A stretch of DNA of 64,000 nt. It comes from Streptomyces sp. NRRL F-6676 (lineage in GTDB: Bacteria; Actinomycetota; Actinomycetes; Streptomycetales; Streptomycetaceae). Positions 16,550 through 25,377 of the stretch are shown here, one piece after another (the stretch's first letter is position 1; the number at the start of each line of letters is the position of its first letter). Location of the stretch: NCBI RefSeq assembly GCF_000725625.1, contig NZ_JOHS01000006.1:62001-126000 (forward strand). Direction: 5' to 3'. The position numbers and the translations under genes are program-made. The notes under the pieces were generated by a model. The model did not search any database, was not told the origin of the DNA, and worked only from the letters and a program-made list of their open reading frames with translations.

Positions 16550-17893
16550 TCAGCGGGTCGCCCCCGTCACGATCCAGCGGCCCGAGCGGGAGCGTAGCCA
16601 CAGGGTCAGCATCCGCACGGCCATCATCACCGTCATCGCCCCCCACAGGGTCGTCAGACCGCCGCCGACCGTGGGCACGAGCAGTGCCAGGGGCGTGAAG
16701 ACCGCGAGTGTGACCAGCATCGCCCTCGCCAGATAGGGCCCGTCCCCCGCCCCCATCAGCACCCCGTCGAGAACGAAGACGACGCCGGAGACCGGCTGGC
16801 ACAGCGCGACGATGACCAGCGCGGGGAGCGCGGCGTGGTGGACCGCCGGGTCGCTGCTGAACAGCGGGAGGAACAGCGGACGGCCGGCCAGCACCAGCAC
16901 TCCCAGGACGACTCCGGAGGCGACGCCCCACTGCACCATGCGGCGGCACGCCTCCCTGGCGCCTTCGGCGTCGTCCGCACCGAGACAGCGGCCGATGATG
17001 GCCTGTCCCGCGATGGCGATCGCGTCGAGCGCGAAGGCGAGCAGGCTCCACAGCGACAGGATGATCTGGTGCGCGGCGATGTCCGCGTCCCCGAGCCGGG
17101 CGGCGACCGCGGTGGCGATCATCAGGATCGCCCGCAGCGAGAGCGTACGGACGAGCAGGGGTGCCCCGGCCTGCGCGCAGGCGCGTATGCCCGCGGCGTC
17201 GGGGCGCAGCGAGGCCCCGTGTCGCCGTGCGCCGCGCACCACCACGAAGAGGTACGCGACGGCCATGGCGCACTGGGCGATCACGGTGCCCCAGGCGGAG
17301 CCGGCGATGCCGAGTCCCGCGCCGTAGACCAGGACGAGGTTGAGGGCGGCGTTGGCGACGAACCCGGCGACGGCGACGTAGAGCGGTGTACGGGTGTCCT
17401 GCAACCCCCGGAGCACACCGGTGGAGGCCAGCACGACGAGCATGGCCGGGATGCCGAGCGCCGAGATGCGCAGATAGGTGGTCGCGTACGGGGCGGCGGT
17501 GTCCGAGGCGCCGAAGAGGGTGACGATGCCCGGGGCCAGGGGCAGGACCAGGGCGATGACGCCGGCTCCGAGGAGCAGGGCGAGCCAGATGCCGTCCATG
17601 CCCTGCTGGATGGCGGCGCGTATGTCGCCCGCGCCGACCCGGCGGGCGACGGCGGCCGTCGTCGCGTAGGCGAGGAAGACGAACACGCTCACGGCGGTGG
17701 TGAGGAGGGCGGAGGCGATGCCGAGGCCGGCCAGTTGTGCCGTGCCGAGGTGCCCCACGATCGCGCTGTCGGCCAGCACGAACAGGGGCTCGGCGACGAG
17801 CGCGCCGAAGGCCGGAACGGCCAGGGCGACGATCTCCCGGTCATGGCGCCGCCGGGCGGAGCGGGACGCCGCTGGAGCATGTGTCATGGCCAT
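16550..17893 (-). CDS. MATE family efflux transporter
   Basis: A 447-residue, 12-helix membrane protein of the MATE/DinF group. It has the family N-terminus REIVALAVPAFGALVAEPLFVLADSAIVGHLGTAQLAGLGIA and the second-half repeat LRAILMIATAVAARLGDADIAAHQI. It likely exports cationic compounds in exchange for H+ or Na+. ATG 17893 and ATG 17887 are both possible starts. It faces away from dnaB across a 450-bp gap. Confidence 0.9.
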   Translation of the reverse strand: MAMTHAPAASRSARRRHDREIVALAVPAFGALVAEPLFVLADSAIVGHLGTAQLAGLGIASALLTTAVSVFVFLAYATTAAVARRVGAGDIRAAIQQGMDGIWLALLLGAGVIALVLPLAPGIVTLFGASDTAAPYATTYLRISALGIPAMLVVLASTGVLRGLQDTRTPLYVAVAGFVANAALNLVLVYGAGLGIAGSAWGTVIAQCAMAVAYLFVVVRGARRHGASLRPDAAGIRACAQAGAPLLVRTLSLRAILMIATAVAARLGDADIAAHQIILSLWSLLAFALDAIAIAGQAIIGRCLGADDAEGAREACRRMVQWGVASGVVLGVLVLAGRPLFLPLFSSDPAVHHAALPALVIVALCQPVSGVVFVLDGVLMGAGDGPYLARAMLVTLAVFTPLALLVPTVGGGLTTLWGAMTVMMAVRMLTLWLRSRSGRWIVTGATR

Positions 17894-18347
17894 CAATCTA
17901 ACCGTCCACAGGTAACGGATGCAAGCGGCATGAGACCCTTACATCTCTCATGAGGGCGGGTCATGACGCCGACCCTCGTCAAGGATCTTGGTCCGACCGG
18001 GAAAGTTTTTTCTCTGCACAGCCGGTGGACGTCGAAACGCCAGGTCAGACGGGGTGGGTCGAAAGCGGAGAGGTCTTGTTCACAGGGCTGTCCACCGTGT
18101 CGTGCACAGGTTTCGCGGAGTTCTCCACAGCAATGGGGTCTTCGTCCACATGGCCTGTGGATAACCAGATTGGCTGACGGTGCAGACGGGCCTAACGTGG
18201 TCCGGCGCCCGCTCCGCCCCGGCACCACGGAATCCTCACAAAGCCGACGCGCCGACAACCGGAGGACGGGCCTCTTATTTGTCAGTGCCGTGGCCTAGAA
18301 ATGAGGGGCACGGCGAGGTCCGCCCGGCGGACGGAGGAGGTGGTTCG
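17894..18347. other. intergenic region upstream of dnaB, rich in DnaA-box-like 9-mers
   Basis: A gap of about 450 bp without a recognised gene between MATE and dnaB. It contains CCGTCCACA at 17902-17910 and a cluster at 18076-18164 described separately. A GGAGGAGG at 18333-18340 is the dnaB ribosome-binding site. Confidence 0.5.
18076..18164. promoter_or_regulatory. cluster of DnaA-box-like sequences before dnaB
   Basis: The 9-mers are TTGTTCACA (18076-18084), CTGTCCACC (18088-18096), TCGTGCACA (18100-18108), TTCTCCACA (18121-18129), TCGTCCACA (18142-18150) and, on the minus strand, TTATCCACA (18156-18164). The Streptomyces DnaA box is close to TTGTCCACA. The last one is a perfect E. coli-type box and the others have one to three changes. 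Binding by DnaA is inference. Confidence 0.5.
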
Positions 18348-19826
18348 GTGAGTATCTCCGAGCCCTTGGACGACCCGTGGGCCGACAGCGGGCCCAGTGA
18401 TCGTCTGCCCGCCTCGCGCCGGCGCGGCGACGGCGGCGGACCCGGCCGGGACGAACAGCACGACCGGGGCCGGGACAGCGGCGGGTGGGACGGCGGCTCC
18501 GCCTTCGAGCGCGTCCCCCCGCAGGACCTGGACGCCGAGCAGTCGGTCCTCGGTGGCATGCTCCTGTCCAAGGAGGCCATCGCCGACGTCGTCGAGATCC
18601 TCAAGGGCCACGACTTCTACAAACCGGCGCACGAGACGATCTTCCAGGCGATCCTCGACGTCTACGCGCGCGGGGAACCCTCCGACCCCATCACGATCGC
18701 CGCCGAACTCACCAAACGCGGCGAGATCACCAAGGTGGGCGGCGCCTCCTATCTGCACGGCCTGGTCCAGACGGTGCCGACGGCGGCGAACGCCGAGTAC
18801 TACGCGGAGATCGTCCACGAGCGGGCCGTACTGCGCCGCCTCGTCGAGGCCGGCACCCGGATCACCCAGATGGGATACGCGGCCGACGACGACGTGGACG
18901 AGATCGTCAACCGCGCGCAGGCGGAGATCTACGCCGTCACCGAGCAGCGCACCAGCGAGGACTATCTGCCGCTCGGCGACATCATGGAGGGCGCGCTCGA
19001 CGAGATCGAGGCGATCGGCTCCCGCAGCGGCGAGATGACCGGCGTCCCCACGGGGTTCACGGACTTCGACTCGCTGACCAACGGCCTGCACCCCGGCCAG
19101 ATGATCGTCATCGCCGCGCGCCCCGCGATGGGCAAGTCGACGCTCGCGCTGGACTTCGCCCGTGCGGCGTCGATCAAGAACAACCTGCCGAGCGTCATCT
19201 TCTCCCTCGAAATGGGCCGCAACGAGATCGCCATGCGTCTGCTGTCCGCCGAGGCCCGGGTCGCGCTGCACCACATGCGCTCGGGCACGATGACGGACGA
19301 GGACTGGACGCGGCTGGCCCGCCGCATGCCGGACGTGTCGGCCGCTCCGCTCTACATCGACGACTCGCCGAACCTGTCGATGATGGAGATCCGCGCCAAG
19401 TGCCGCCGTCTGAAGCAGCGCAACGACCTCAAGCTGGTCGTCATCGACTATCTCCAGCTGATGCAGTCCGGCGGCTCCAAGCGCGCCGAGAGCCGCCAGC
19501 AGGAGGTCTCGGACATGTCCCGTAACCTCAAGCTCCTCGCCAAGGAGCTGGAGCTCCCGGTCATCGCGCTCTCCCAGCTGAACCGAGGACCCGAGCAGCG
19601 CACCGACAAGAAGCCCATGGTCTCCGACCTGCGTGAGTCCGGCTCCATCGAGCAGGACGCGGACATGGTCATCCTGCTGCACCGCGAGGACGCCTACGAG
19701 AAGGAGTCGCCCCGCGCGGGCGAGGCCGACCTGATCGTCGCCAAGCACCGAAACGGCCCCACGGCCACCATCACCGTCGCCTTCCAGGGCCACTACTCCC
19801 GCTTCGTGGACATGGCACAGACCTGA
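18348..19826 (+). CDS. dnaB: replicative DNA helicase DnaB
   Basis: A 492-residue hexameric helicase that unwinds DNA at the fork. After a disordered, Gly/Arg/Asp-rich N-terminus (about 55 residues) comes the N-terminal domain (PPQDLDAEQSVLGGMLLSKEAIADVVEIL). The RecA-like domain follows, with Walker A ARPAMGKST around residues 257-265, Walker B LVVIDYLQLM and the ELPVIALSQLNRGPEQR block. No intein interrupts it. GTG 18348 is chosen because of GGAGGAGG seven bases upstream. Confidence 0.96.
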   Translation: MSISEPLDDPWADSGPSDRLPASRRRGDGGGPGRDEQHDRGRDSGGWDGGSAFERVPPQDLDAEQSVLGGMLLSKEAIADVVEILKGHDFYKPAHETIFQAILDVYARGEPSDPITIAAELTKRGEITKVGGASYLHGLVQTVPTAANAEYYAEIVHERAVLRRLVEAGTRITQMGYAADDDVDEIVNRAQAEIYAVTEQRTSEDYLPLGDIMEGALDEIEAIGSRSGEMTGVPTGFTDFDSLTNGLHPGQMIVIAARPAMGKSTLALDFARAASIKNNLPSVIFSLEMGRNEIAMRLLSAEARVALHHMRSGTMTDEDWTRLARRMPDVSAAPLYIDDSPNLSMMEIRAKCRRLKQRNDLKLVVIDYLQLMQSGGSKRAESRQQEVSDMSRNLKLLAKELELPVIALSQLNRGPEQRTDKKPMVSDLRESGSIEQDADMVILLHREDAYEKESPRAGEADLIVAKHRNGPTATITVAFQGHYSRFVDMAQT

Positions 19827-19920
19827 GCCGCCTGACCGCGCGACCGGGCGTTGGCCCGGGGCGGGGCGGCGCCGGGGAAATGCGCTCGACGTGGGCGGGG
19901 GCGGCGGGTGGACTGGGGGG

Positions 19921-21315
19921 ATGACGACACCCCACGAAGAGCTGCTCCCCGCCACGCGGCGGGCTCTGCTGCACCGGATCGCCGTCGCCCAGGCCGAGGG
20001 ACGGGCCCCGTCCCTCGTGGCGGCCGTCGTACGGGACGGCAGGACCGTCTGGCACGGCTCGCGCACCTCGGTGGAGGGCCACGGCCCGGACGAGGACGTG
20101 CAGTACCGGATCGGCTCGCTCACCAAGACCTTCACCGCCGTGCTCGTCCTGCGCCTCCGCGACGAGGGCCGGCTCGATCTCGGCGACCCGCTGGAGAAGT
20201 ATCTGCCGGGTACCGGGGCGGGGGAGGCCACGATCGCCCAGCTGCTCGCGCACTCCGGCGGGCTCGCCGCCGAGTCGCCCGCCCCCTGGTGGGAGCGGAC
20301 CCCGGGCTCACTGCGCCCGGAACTCGTCGACGTCCTGGGCCCGGAACCGCTGCGGTACCCGGTCGGCAGCCGGTTCCACTACTCCAACCCCGGCTACACC
20401 GTGCTGGGCGCACTGGTCGAACGGCTGCGGGAGGCCCCCTGGGAGGACGTCCTGAGGCGTGAGGTGCTCGCACCGCTGGGACTCCACCGCACCAGCGGCA
20501 GCCCGCAGGCACCGCACGCGGGCGGCTGGGCCGTGCACCCCTGGGCGGACGTGATGATGCCGGAACCCGCCGAGGACCTCGGCCTGATGGCACCCGCGGG
20601 GCAGCTCTGGTCGACCACCGGCGACCTCGCCCGTTTCGCGGTCTTCCTGACCCGCGGTGACGAACGCGTGCTCAGCGCGGAGTCGGTGCGGGAGATGCGG
20701 ACGCCCGCCGCGCCCTCCGACGCCGCGGACCTGGCGGCGGGTTCCGCGTACGGGCTCGGCATGCAGCTCCAGCACCGGGACGGCCGGCTGCTGGTGGGGC
20801 ACTCCGGCTCCCTCCCGGGCTTTCTCGCCGGTCTCGCGATCAGTGTCGAGGACGATGTCGCGGCCGTGGTGCTCGCCAACTGCACCTCCGGCCCGCAGGT
20901 GTGGGGGACGGCCGCCGACCTCGTGGGCATCGTGGCGGAGGCGGAGCCCCGCATCCCGGAGCCGTGGCGGCCGCTGCCGGAGGTGGATCCGGCCGTACTG
21001 GAGCTCGCGGGGCCCTGGTACTGGGGCACACAGGGGTTCGCCCTCCGCCTCATCGCCGGCGGGGACCTGGCGCTGGAGCCGCTCACCGGCGTGGGGCGTC
21101 GCGCACGGCTCAGGGCGAACGGCGACGGCACCTGGACCGGGTGCGACGGCTACTACGCGGGGGAGCTGCTGACGGTCGTACGGCGGCCGGACGGCTCGGT
21201 GAGCCATCTGGACCTCGGCTCGTTCGTGTTCACACGGACGCCGTACGACGGGGAGGCGGCGGTGCCGGGCGGGGTGGACCCGGACGGATGGCGGGGGACG
21301 GACGGAATCCGCTAG
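19921..21315 (+). CDS. serine hydrolase (class C beta-lactamase/DD-peptidase-like)
   Basis: A 464-residue beta-lactamase-related protein (Pfam Beta-lactamase family). The nucleophile motif SxxK is SLTK in RIGSLTKTFTAVL. The second motif is YSNPGY (Y-x-N), and the third is likely GHSGSLPGF (HxG). A C-terminal beta-rich domain of about 110 residues (ELAGPWYWGTQGFALRL...) resembles the lipocalin-like extension of penicillin-binding proteins and esterases of this family. No signal peptide is visible, so the protein is probably cytoplasmic, which favours an esterase or peptidase role over beta-lactam resistance. Confidence 0.85.
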   Translation: MTTPHEELLPATRRALLHRIAVAQAEGRAPSLVAAVVRDGRTVWHGSRTSVEGHGPDEDVQYRIGSLTKTFTAVLVLRLRDEGRLDLGDPLEKYLPGTGAGEATIAQLLAHSGGLAAESPAPWWERTPGSLRPELVDVLGPEPLRYPVGSRFHYSNPGYTVLGALVERLREAPWEDVLRREVLAPLGLHRTSGSPQAPHAGGWAVHPWADVMMPEPAEDLGLMAPAGQLWSTTGDLARFAVFLTRGDERVLSAESVREMRTPAAPSDAADLAAGSAYGLGMQLQHRDGRLLVGHSGSLPGFLAGLAISVEDDVAAVVLANCTSGPQVWGTAADLVGIVAEAEPRIPEPWRPLPEVDPAVLELAGPWYWGTQGFALRLIAGGDLALEPLTGVGRRARLRANGDGTWTGCDGYYAGELLTVVRRPDGSVSHLDLGSFVFTRTPYDGEAAVPGGVDPDGWRGTDGIR

Positions 21316-21365
21316 CGAGCTGTCCTGCGGGGTGGAACCAGCGAGCCGTCCCGCGCGGTCGAACC

Positions 21366-21405
21366 CGGACGCCCTCATGTTTCACGTGAAACGTGAGGGC
21401 GTCCG
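21366..21405. terminator. 40-bp palindrome with parS, convergent terminator
   Basis: The arms CGGACGCCCTCA and TGAGGGCGTCCG flank parS at 21379-21392, with one T-G mismatch (21378/21393) that becomes a G-U pair in RNA. It sits between the convergent serine hydrolase and GNAT genes. Confidence 0.85.
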
Positions 21406-21429
21406 CGCGTAGGGCGCCGTGACCGCCGG

Positions 21430-21882
21430 TCAGAGCACGAGCTTGAAGCCGACGTGCGAGGCGGTGAAGCCGAGGCGCTCGTAGAAGCGGTGGGCGTCGG
21501 TCCGTGTGGCGTCCGAGGTCAGCTGCACCAGCTGACACCCCTCACGCCGGGACCGGTCGACGGCCCATTCGATGAGACGGGTGCCGAGACCGCTGCCGCG
21601 TGCGTCGGCGTGGATCCGCACCGCCTCGATGATCGAGCGGGTGGCGCCCTTGCGGGACAGCCCCGGGATCAGCGTCAGTTGCAGCGTGCCGATGACGCGG
21701 CCGTCCCGTACGGCGACGACCAGATGCTGGTGGGGGTCACCGGCCAGGCGCTTCAGCGCGGCCAGGTAGGGGGACAGATCGTCCGGTGACTCGCGCGCGG
21801 CGCCCAGGGGGTCGTCGGCGAGCATGTGGACGATGGCCGGGACGTCGTCCTCGGTCGCGGGCCGTATCTCGAGATCTCCCAT
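21430..21882 (-). CDS. GNAT family N-acetyltransferase
   Basis: A 150-residue single-domain acetyltransferase. The acetyl-CoA binding motif is VRIHADARGSGLGTRLIEWAV (the RGSGLG loop), and the C-terminus DAHRFYERLGFTASHVGFKL is characteristic. The substrate is unknown. It converges on the serine hydrolase and follows the marR gene on the same strand by 20 bp. Confidence 0.88.
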   Translation of the reverse strand: MGDLEIRPATEDDVPAIVHMLADDPLGAARESPDDLSPYLAALKRLAGDPHQHLVVAVRDGRVIGTLQLTLIPGLSRKGATRSIIEAVRIHADARGSGLGTRLIEWAVDRSRREGCQLVQLTSDATRTDAHRFYERLGFTASHVGFKLVL

Positions 21883-21902
21883 GGCCGCACTCTATGCGGC
21901 CT

Positions 21903-22361
21903 CTATGCGGCCGTTTTCAACGACTCCACGACGCGGACCAGCGGCGCCAGCTCGGGGTCCTCCGCCGCCTCGTCGAGCGCTTCGCGCAGGGCGGTGTCAT
22001 TGGTGGGCCGAGCCTCCGCGAGGAGCGCCAGGCCCGCCTCGGTGACGTTCGTGTAGATGCCCCGCCGATCGGTGGGGCACAGATAGCGGGAGAGCAGCCC
22101 GCGGTCCTCCAGCCGCGTGACCAGGCGGGTCGTGGCGCTCTGGCTGAGCACCACCGCGTCGGCGACCTGCTTCATCTGGAGATGCCCGCCGTCGCCGTCG
22201 TGCTGCCGGCTGAGCACGTCGAGCAGCGAGTACTCCCGCACGCTCAGCCCGTGCCCGGACTGAAGGGCGCGCTCGATGTGCGCCTCGATGCGTCCGTGCA
22301 GCAGGGAGAGGGCGCACCAGCCCTGGGCGAGGGCGGTGAGCGCGGGGTCCGTCGCGGTCAT
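21903..22361 (-). CDS. MarR family transcriptional regulator
   Basis: A 152-residue winged-helix regulator with the family blocks LSVREYSLLDVLSRQ, KQVADAVVLSQSATTRLVTRLEDRGLLSRYLCPTDRRGIYTNVTEAG. ATG 22361 is preferred because GGAGG is six bases upstream; the in-frame ATG 22367 is directly adjacent to that sequence. It is divergent from an MFS exporter, the classical arrangement in which MarR represses the pump until a ligand binds. Confidence 0.9.
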   Translation of the reverse strand: MTATDPALTALAQGWCALSLLHGRIEAHIERALQSGHGLSVREYSLLDVLSRQHDGDGGHLQMKQVADAVVLSQSATTRLVTRLEDRGLLSRYLCPTDRRGIYTNVTEAGLALLAEARPTNDTALREALDEAAEDPELAPLVRVVESLKTAA

Positions 22362-22422
22362 GGTCATCCTCCGTCCCGGAGCGGCTGCCCCCAGGATAGA
22401 CGACAACCGAAGTAACCTGCGC

Positions 22423-22445
22423 TTGCATGTATAGAGCGTCTGCAA
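22423..22445. promoter_or_regulatory. possible MarR operator
   Basis: TTGCA, 13 bases, TGCAA in the marR/MFS divergent promoter region, which is the AT-richest part of the gap (CATGTATAGAG, CAACTATTG). A MarR site here is inference from position and symmetry. Confidence 0.35.
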
Positions 22446-22496
22446 CTATTGTCTCCGCTTGTAAAGCGCAGTCGCAATCGTTTGGAAGGTATCCCC

Positions 22497-23711
22497 ATGC
22501 CCCTCGCGCTCCTGGCCCTCGCCATCGGGGCCTTCGGCATCGGCACCACCGAGTTCGTGATCATGGGCGTGCTGCCCGAGGTCGCCGACGACTTCGGCGT
22601 CACCATCCCCACCGCCGGTCTGCTGGTGACCGGCTACGCGCTCGGCGTGATGGCCGGCGCCCCGCTCATGACGGCCCTCGGCACGCGGATCCCCCGCAAA
22701 CGGATGCTGATGCTGCTGATGGGCCTGTTCGTCGTGGGCAACCTGCTCTCCGCCGTCGCTCCCGTGTTCGGGCTGATGCTGGCGGGCCGCGTGGTCGCCT
22801 CCCTGGCGCACGGCGCCTTCTTCGGCATCGGCTCGGTGGTCGCCGCCGAACTGGTCGCCCCCGAGAAGAAGGCCGCCGCCCTGTCGATGATGTTCAGCGG
22901 ACTCACCGTCGCGAACGTCGTCGGCGTCCCGCTCGGCACGCTCGTCGGGCAGTCCGCGGGCTGGCGGGTCACCTTCGCCCTCGTCGCCGCGCTGGGCGTG
23001 CTCGGCCTGCTCGGCATCGCCCGGCTCGTGCCCGACCTGCCCCGGCCGGAGGGCGTCCGGCTGCGCCACGAACTGTCGGCGCTGAAGAACGTCCAGGTGC
23101 TGCTCGCGATGGCGATGACCGTGCTCGGCTTCGGCGGCGTCTTCGCGGCCGTCACCTACATCGCGCCGATGATGACGCGGGTCGCCGGCTTCTCCGACGG
23201 GTCCGTCACCTGGCTGCTGGTGCTGTTCGGCCTCGGCATGGTCGGCGGCAACCTCCTCGGCGGCCGCTACGCCGACCGGGCCCTCATGCCCCTGCTGTAC
23301 GTCTCACTCGGCGGCCTGGCCCTCGTGCTCGCCCTGTTCACCGTGACCGCCCACCACAAGGCACTCGCGGCGGCGACCCTCGTACTGATCGGCGCCCTGG
23401 GCTTCGCGACCGTGCCGCCGCTGCAAAAGCGCGTCCTCGACCACGCCCACGGAGCGCCGACCCTGGCGTCGGCCGTCAACATCGGCGCCTTCAATCTCGG
23501 CAACGCGCTGTCCGCCTGGCTCGGCGGCCTGGTCATCGCGGCGGGGCTCGGCTACACCGCGCCCAACTGGGTCGGTGCGCTCCTCGCCGCCTCCGCCCTG
23601 GTGGTCGCGGCCCTCTCGGCGGCCTTGGAACGCCGGGGGACCGCAGGCACCACCCGCGTCGTGGCCACCGGCGGCGCACCCGCCGACCGCGCCGTCGCCG
23701 CACGCCGCTGA
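22497..23711 (+). CDS. MFS efflux transporter (DHA1, AraJ/YdhP-like)
   Basis: A 404-residue, 12-helix drug/sugar exporter. It opens MPLALLALAIGAFGIGTTEFVIMGVLPEVADDFGV, the hallmark of the AraJ/CmlA-like DHA1 branch, and has the motif-A-like GTRIPRKRMLMLLMG. ATG 22497 follows GGAAGG at a good distance. It is divergent from marR and probably controlled by it. Substrate unknown. Confidence 0.9.
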   Translation: MPLALLALAIGAFGIGTTEFVIMGVLPEVADDFGVTIPTAGLLVTGYALGVMAGAPLMTALGTRIPRKRMLMLLMGLFVVGNLLSAVAPVFGLMLAGRVVASLAHGAFFGIGSVVAAELVAPEKKAAALSMMFSGLTVANVVGVPLGTLVGQSAGWRVTFALVAALGVLGLLGIARLVPDLPRPEGVRLRHELSALKNVQVLLAMAMTVLGFGGVFAAVTYIAPMMTRVAGFSDGSVTWLLVLFGLGMVGGNLLGGRYADRALMPLLYVSLGGLALVLALFTVTAHHKALAAATLVLIGALGFATVPPLQKRVLDHAHGAPTLASAVNIGAFNLGNALSAWLGGLVIAAGLGYTAPNWVGALLAASALVVAALSAALERRGTAGTTRVVATGGAPADRAVAARR

Positions 23712-23753
23712 CGGACCCCCCGACGGATACCGCCCGGGTACCGGGACGGCGCG

Positions 23754-23775
23754 CGGCCGCGGGGTTCCGCGGCCG
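23754..23775. terminator. hairpin between convergent MFS and GNAT genes
   Basis: CGGCCGCGG, loop GGTT, CCGCGGCCG: a nine-base perfect stem between the MFS stop at 23711 and the end of the minus-strand GNAT gene at 23837. Confidence 0.6.
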
Positions 23776-23836
23776 AGGGAGCGGGCAGCGGAATTCCGCG
23801 AGGCGCCCCCGGCCGTCCCGCCGGGGCCGCGCCGGG

Positions 23837-24703
23837 TCAGCCCGCCGCGACCGTCAGCGGGGCGAACCGCCGGGTCCAGTCCCCGGGCAGGTCGGGGACG
23901 CCGTAGGTCATGACGGCGTTCGATCCGACCGTCTCCAGTCCCCGCTCCTCGAGCCAGGCGAGGAGCTCCTCGTGCCGTACGTCGATGTCGGTGCGCAGCG
24001 GCCGGTCCCCGCCCTCGGCGAGCGCGGAGACCAGGGCCTTGGCGGTCCGGGTGTCCCGGGCGATCAGCGGGCCCACGACATGGGTCTCCATGTTGGGCCA
24101 GGCGGCCGCGTAACCGACGAGCCGGCCGTCCTCGTGCGCCACTCGGATCCGGTCGGAGAAGGCGGGAAGACGGGTGATCACGTGGGTGCGGTCGCTGCCG
24201 AACACCTCCGCGTCGAGGCGGAGGATCGACACCAGGTCCTCGGCGGTCGCCGCCCGGGTGCCCACCCCGGTCTCCGAGGCGTCGGGAAGGAAGCGGCCGC
24301 GCACCGTCTCGGCCCGTCCGGTGACCTTGAAGCCGAGCTCCTCGTAGAGCGGGCGGCCGTTCGGCGTCGCGTACAGGGTCAGCGGCGTGGTGCCCGCCCC
24401 GGCCACCACGTGCCGCATCAGCCGTCGGCCGACGCCCTGGCGCGCGTGCCGCGCGGCGACGAGCACCATGCCGACCGCGCCCAGATCCGGCCGCCCGTGG
24501 GGCCCGTACTCCGTGACCACGCAGGCGCCGACCAGACCGCCTTCGGGGTCGTCGATGCCGTACCCCTGTCCGGCGGCGAGCAGTAGCCCCCACTTGTGTT
24601 CTTCCCGGGGCCAGCCCCGGTCCTCGGACAGGTCGGCGCACACGGTGACATCGCGGGGCGTCAGGCGGCGGATGGGCAGAACGGCGAGGGAGAGTGTCGG
24701 CAC
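23837..24703 (-). CDS. two-domain GNAT acetyltransferase
   Basis: A 288-residue protein with an N-terminal GNAT domain (VGMVLVAARHARQGVGRRLMRHVV, the acetyl-CoA loop RQGVGR, then PLYEELGFKV). A second, degenerate GNAT-like domain (about residues 150-288) ends in a WLEERGLETVGSNAVMTYGV block. This is the layout of the YitH/HolE-type acetyltransferases (Acetyltransf_18 C-terminus). The substrate is not predictable. Confidence 0.85.
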   Translation of the reverse strand: MPTLSLAVLPIRRLTPRDVTVCADLSEDRGWPREEHKWGLLLAAGQGYGIDDPEGGLVGACVVTEYGPHGRPDLGAVGMVLVAARHARQGVGRRLMRHVVAGAGTTPLTLYATPNGRPLYEELGFKVTGRAETVRGRFLPDASETGVGTRAATAEDLVSILRLDAEVFGSDRTHVITRLPAFSDRIRVAHEDGRLVGYAAAWPNMETHVVGPLIARDTRTAKALVSALAEGGDRPLRTDIDVRHEELLAWLEERGLETVGSNAVMTYGVPDLPGDWTRRFAPLTVAAG

Positions 24704-24800
24704 GCAGGTCAGGCTGTCCGACGGACCGCCCCGCCGTCCACCGCTTTGCCCGAGGACCCCGGACTTTTGGCCACACCAGGGGGTGGCCGGCGGCGTCTCC

Positions 24801-25283
24801 TCAACCGAGGTCGGGCGCGTGCATCGCCCGTACGCCCTCGATGTTGCCGTCGAGGTAGTGCCGCAGCGACAGCGGAACGAGGTGGACCGAGGCGATCCCG
24901 ACGCGGGTGAACGGCACCCGTACGATCTCGTACTCGCCGCACGGCTGCTCGATCTCGGGGCCGTGGCGCAGGCTCTCGTCCATCGACTCCAGTCGGCAGA
25001 CGAAGAAGTGCTGCACCTTCACTCCGGTCGCGCCGCCGTCCGCGCCGATGTGCTCCACGGTGTCCACGAAGCAGGGCACCACATCGGTGATCTTGGCGCC
25101 CAGCTCCTCGTGCACCTCACGGTGGAGCGCGTCGACCACGGTGGGGTCCTCCGGCTCCACCCCGCCGCCGGGCGTGATCCAGTAGGGATCGACGCCCGGC
25201 TTGGTCCGCTTGATGAGGACGAGGGCGTCGCCGTCGAGCAGAACGGCGCGGGCGGTGCGCTTGACCACGGGACGAACGGTCAT
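24801..25283 (-). CDS. NUDIX hydrolase
   Basis: A 160-residue NUDIX protein that would hydrolyse a nucleoside diphosphate linked to another group. The box reads PGGGVEPEDPTVVDALHREVHEELGA. The REVHEELG part is canonical, but the spacing between the first glutamate and the REV segment is one residue longer than the classical motif, so substrate class is uncertain. On the minus strand it precedes the two-domain GNAT gene by about 100 bp. A parS-like pair lies directly upstream of its start. Confidence 0.85.
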   Translation of the reverse strand: MTVRPVVKRTARAVLLDGDALVLIKRTKPGVDPYWITPGGGVEPEDPTVVDALHREVHEELGAKITDVVPCFVDTVEHIGADGGATGVKVQHFFVCRLESMDESLRHGPEIEQPCGEYEIVRVPFTRVGIASVHLVPLSLRHYLDGNIEGVRAMHAPDLG

Positions 25284-25304
25284 GCGTGAAATGTGGCCCA
25301 GCTG

Positions 25305-25318
25305 GTTCCACGTGAAAC
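25305..25318. other. near-consensus parS (one mismatch)
   Basis: GTTCCACGTGAAAC, one base from the Streptomyces consensus and identical over this stretch to the Bacillus-type parS core as I recall it. It lies 45 bp from the exact copy at 25350-25363, between the NUDIX start and the LysR stop. Confidence 0.65.
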
Positions 25319-25349
25319 ATGCGGGGCGTTCCGCGTGAACCCGCCGGGT

Positions 25350-25363
25350 GTTTCACGTGAAAC
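25350..25363. other. parS site (ParB binding)
   Basis: Exact GTTTCACGTGAAAC, 14 bases beyond the stop of the minus-strand LysR gene, with partly pairing flanks (CGGGT and ATCCG). A degenerate third copy, GTTCCGCGTGAACC, lies at 25328-25341 between the two. Confidence 0.9.
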
Positions 25364-25377
25364 ATCCGAGGGGCCGG

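Noticed and set aside
17894..18347. Replication origin
   Set aside because: Streptomyces oriC lies between dnaA and dnaN, with many more DnaA boxes; neither gene is in the window.
19921..21315. Beta-lactamase conferring antibiotic resistance
   Set aside because: No signal peptide is seen and the extra C-terminal domain points to the esterase/peptidase branch; resistance cannot be claimed.
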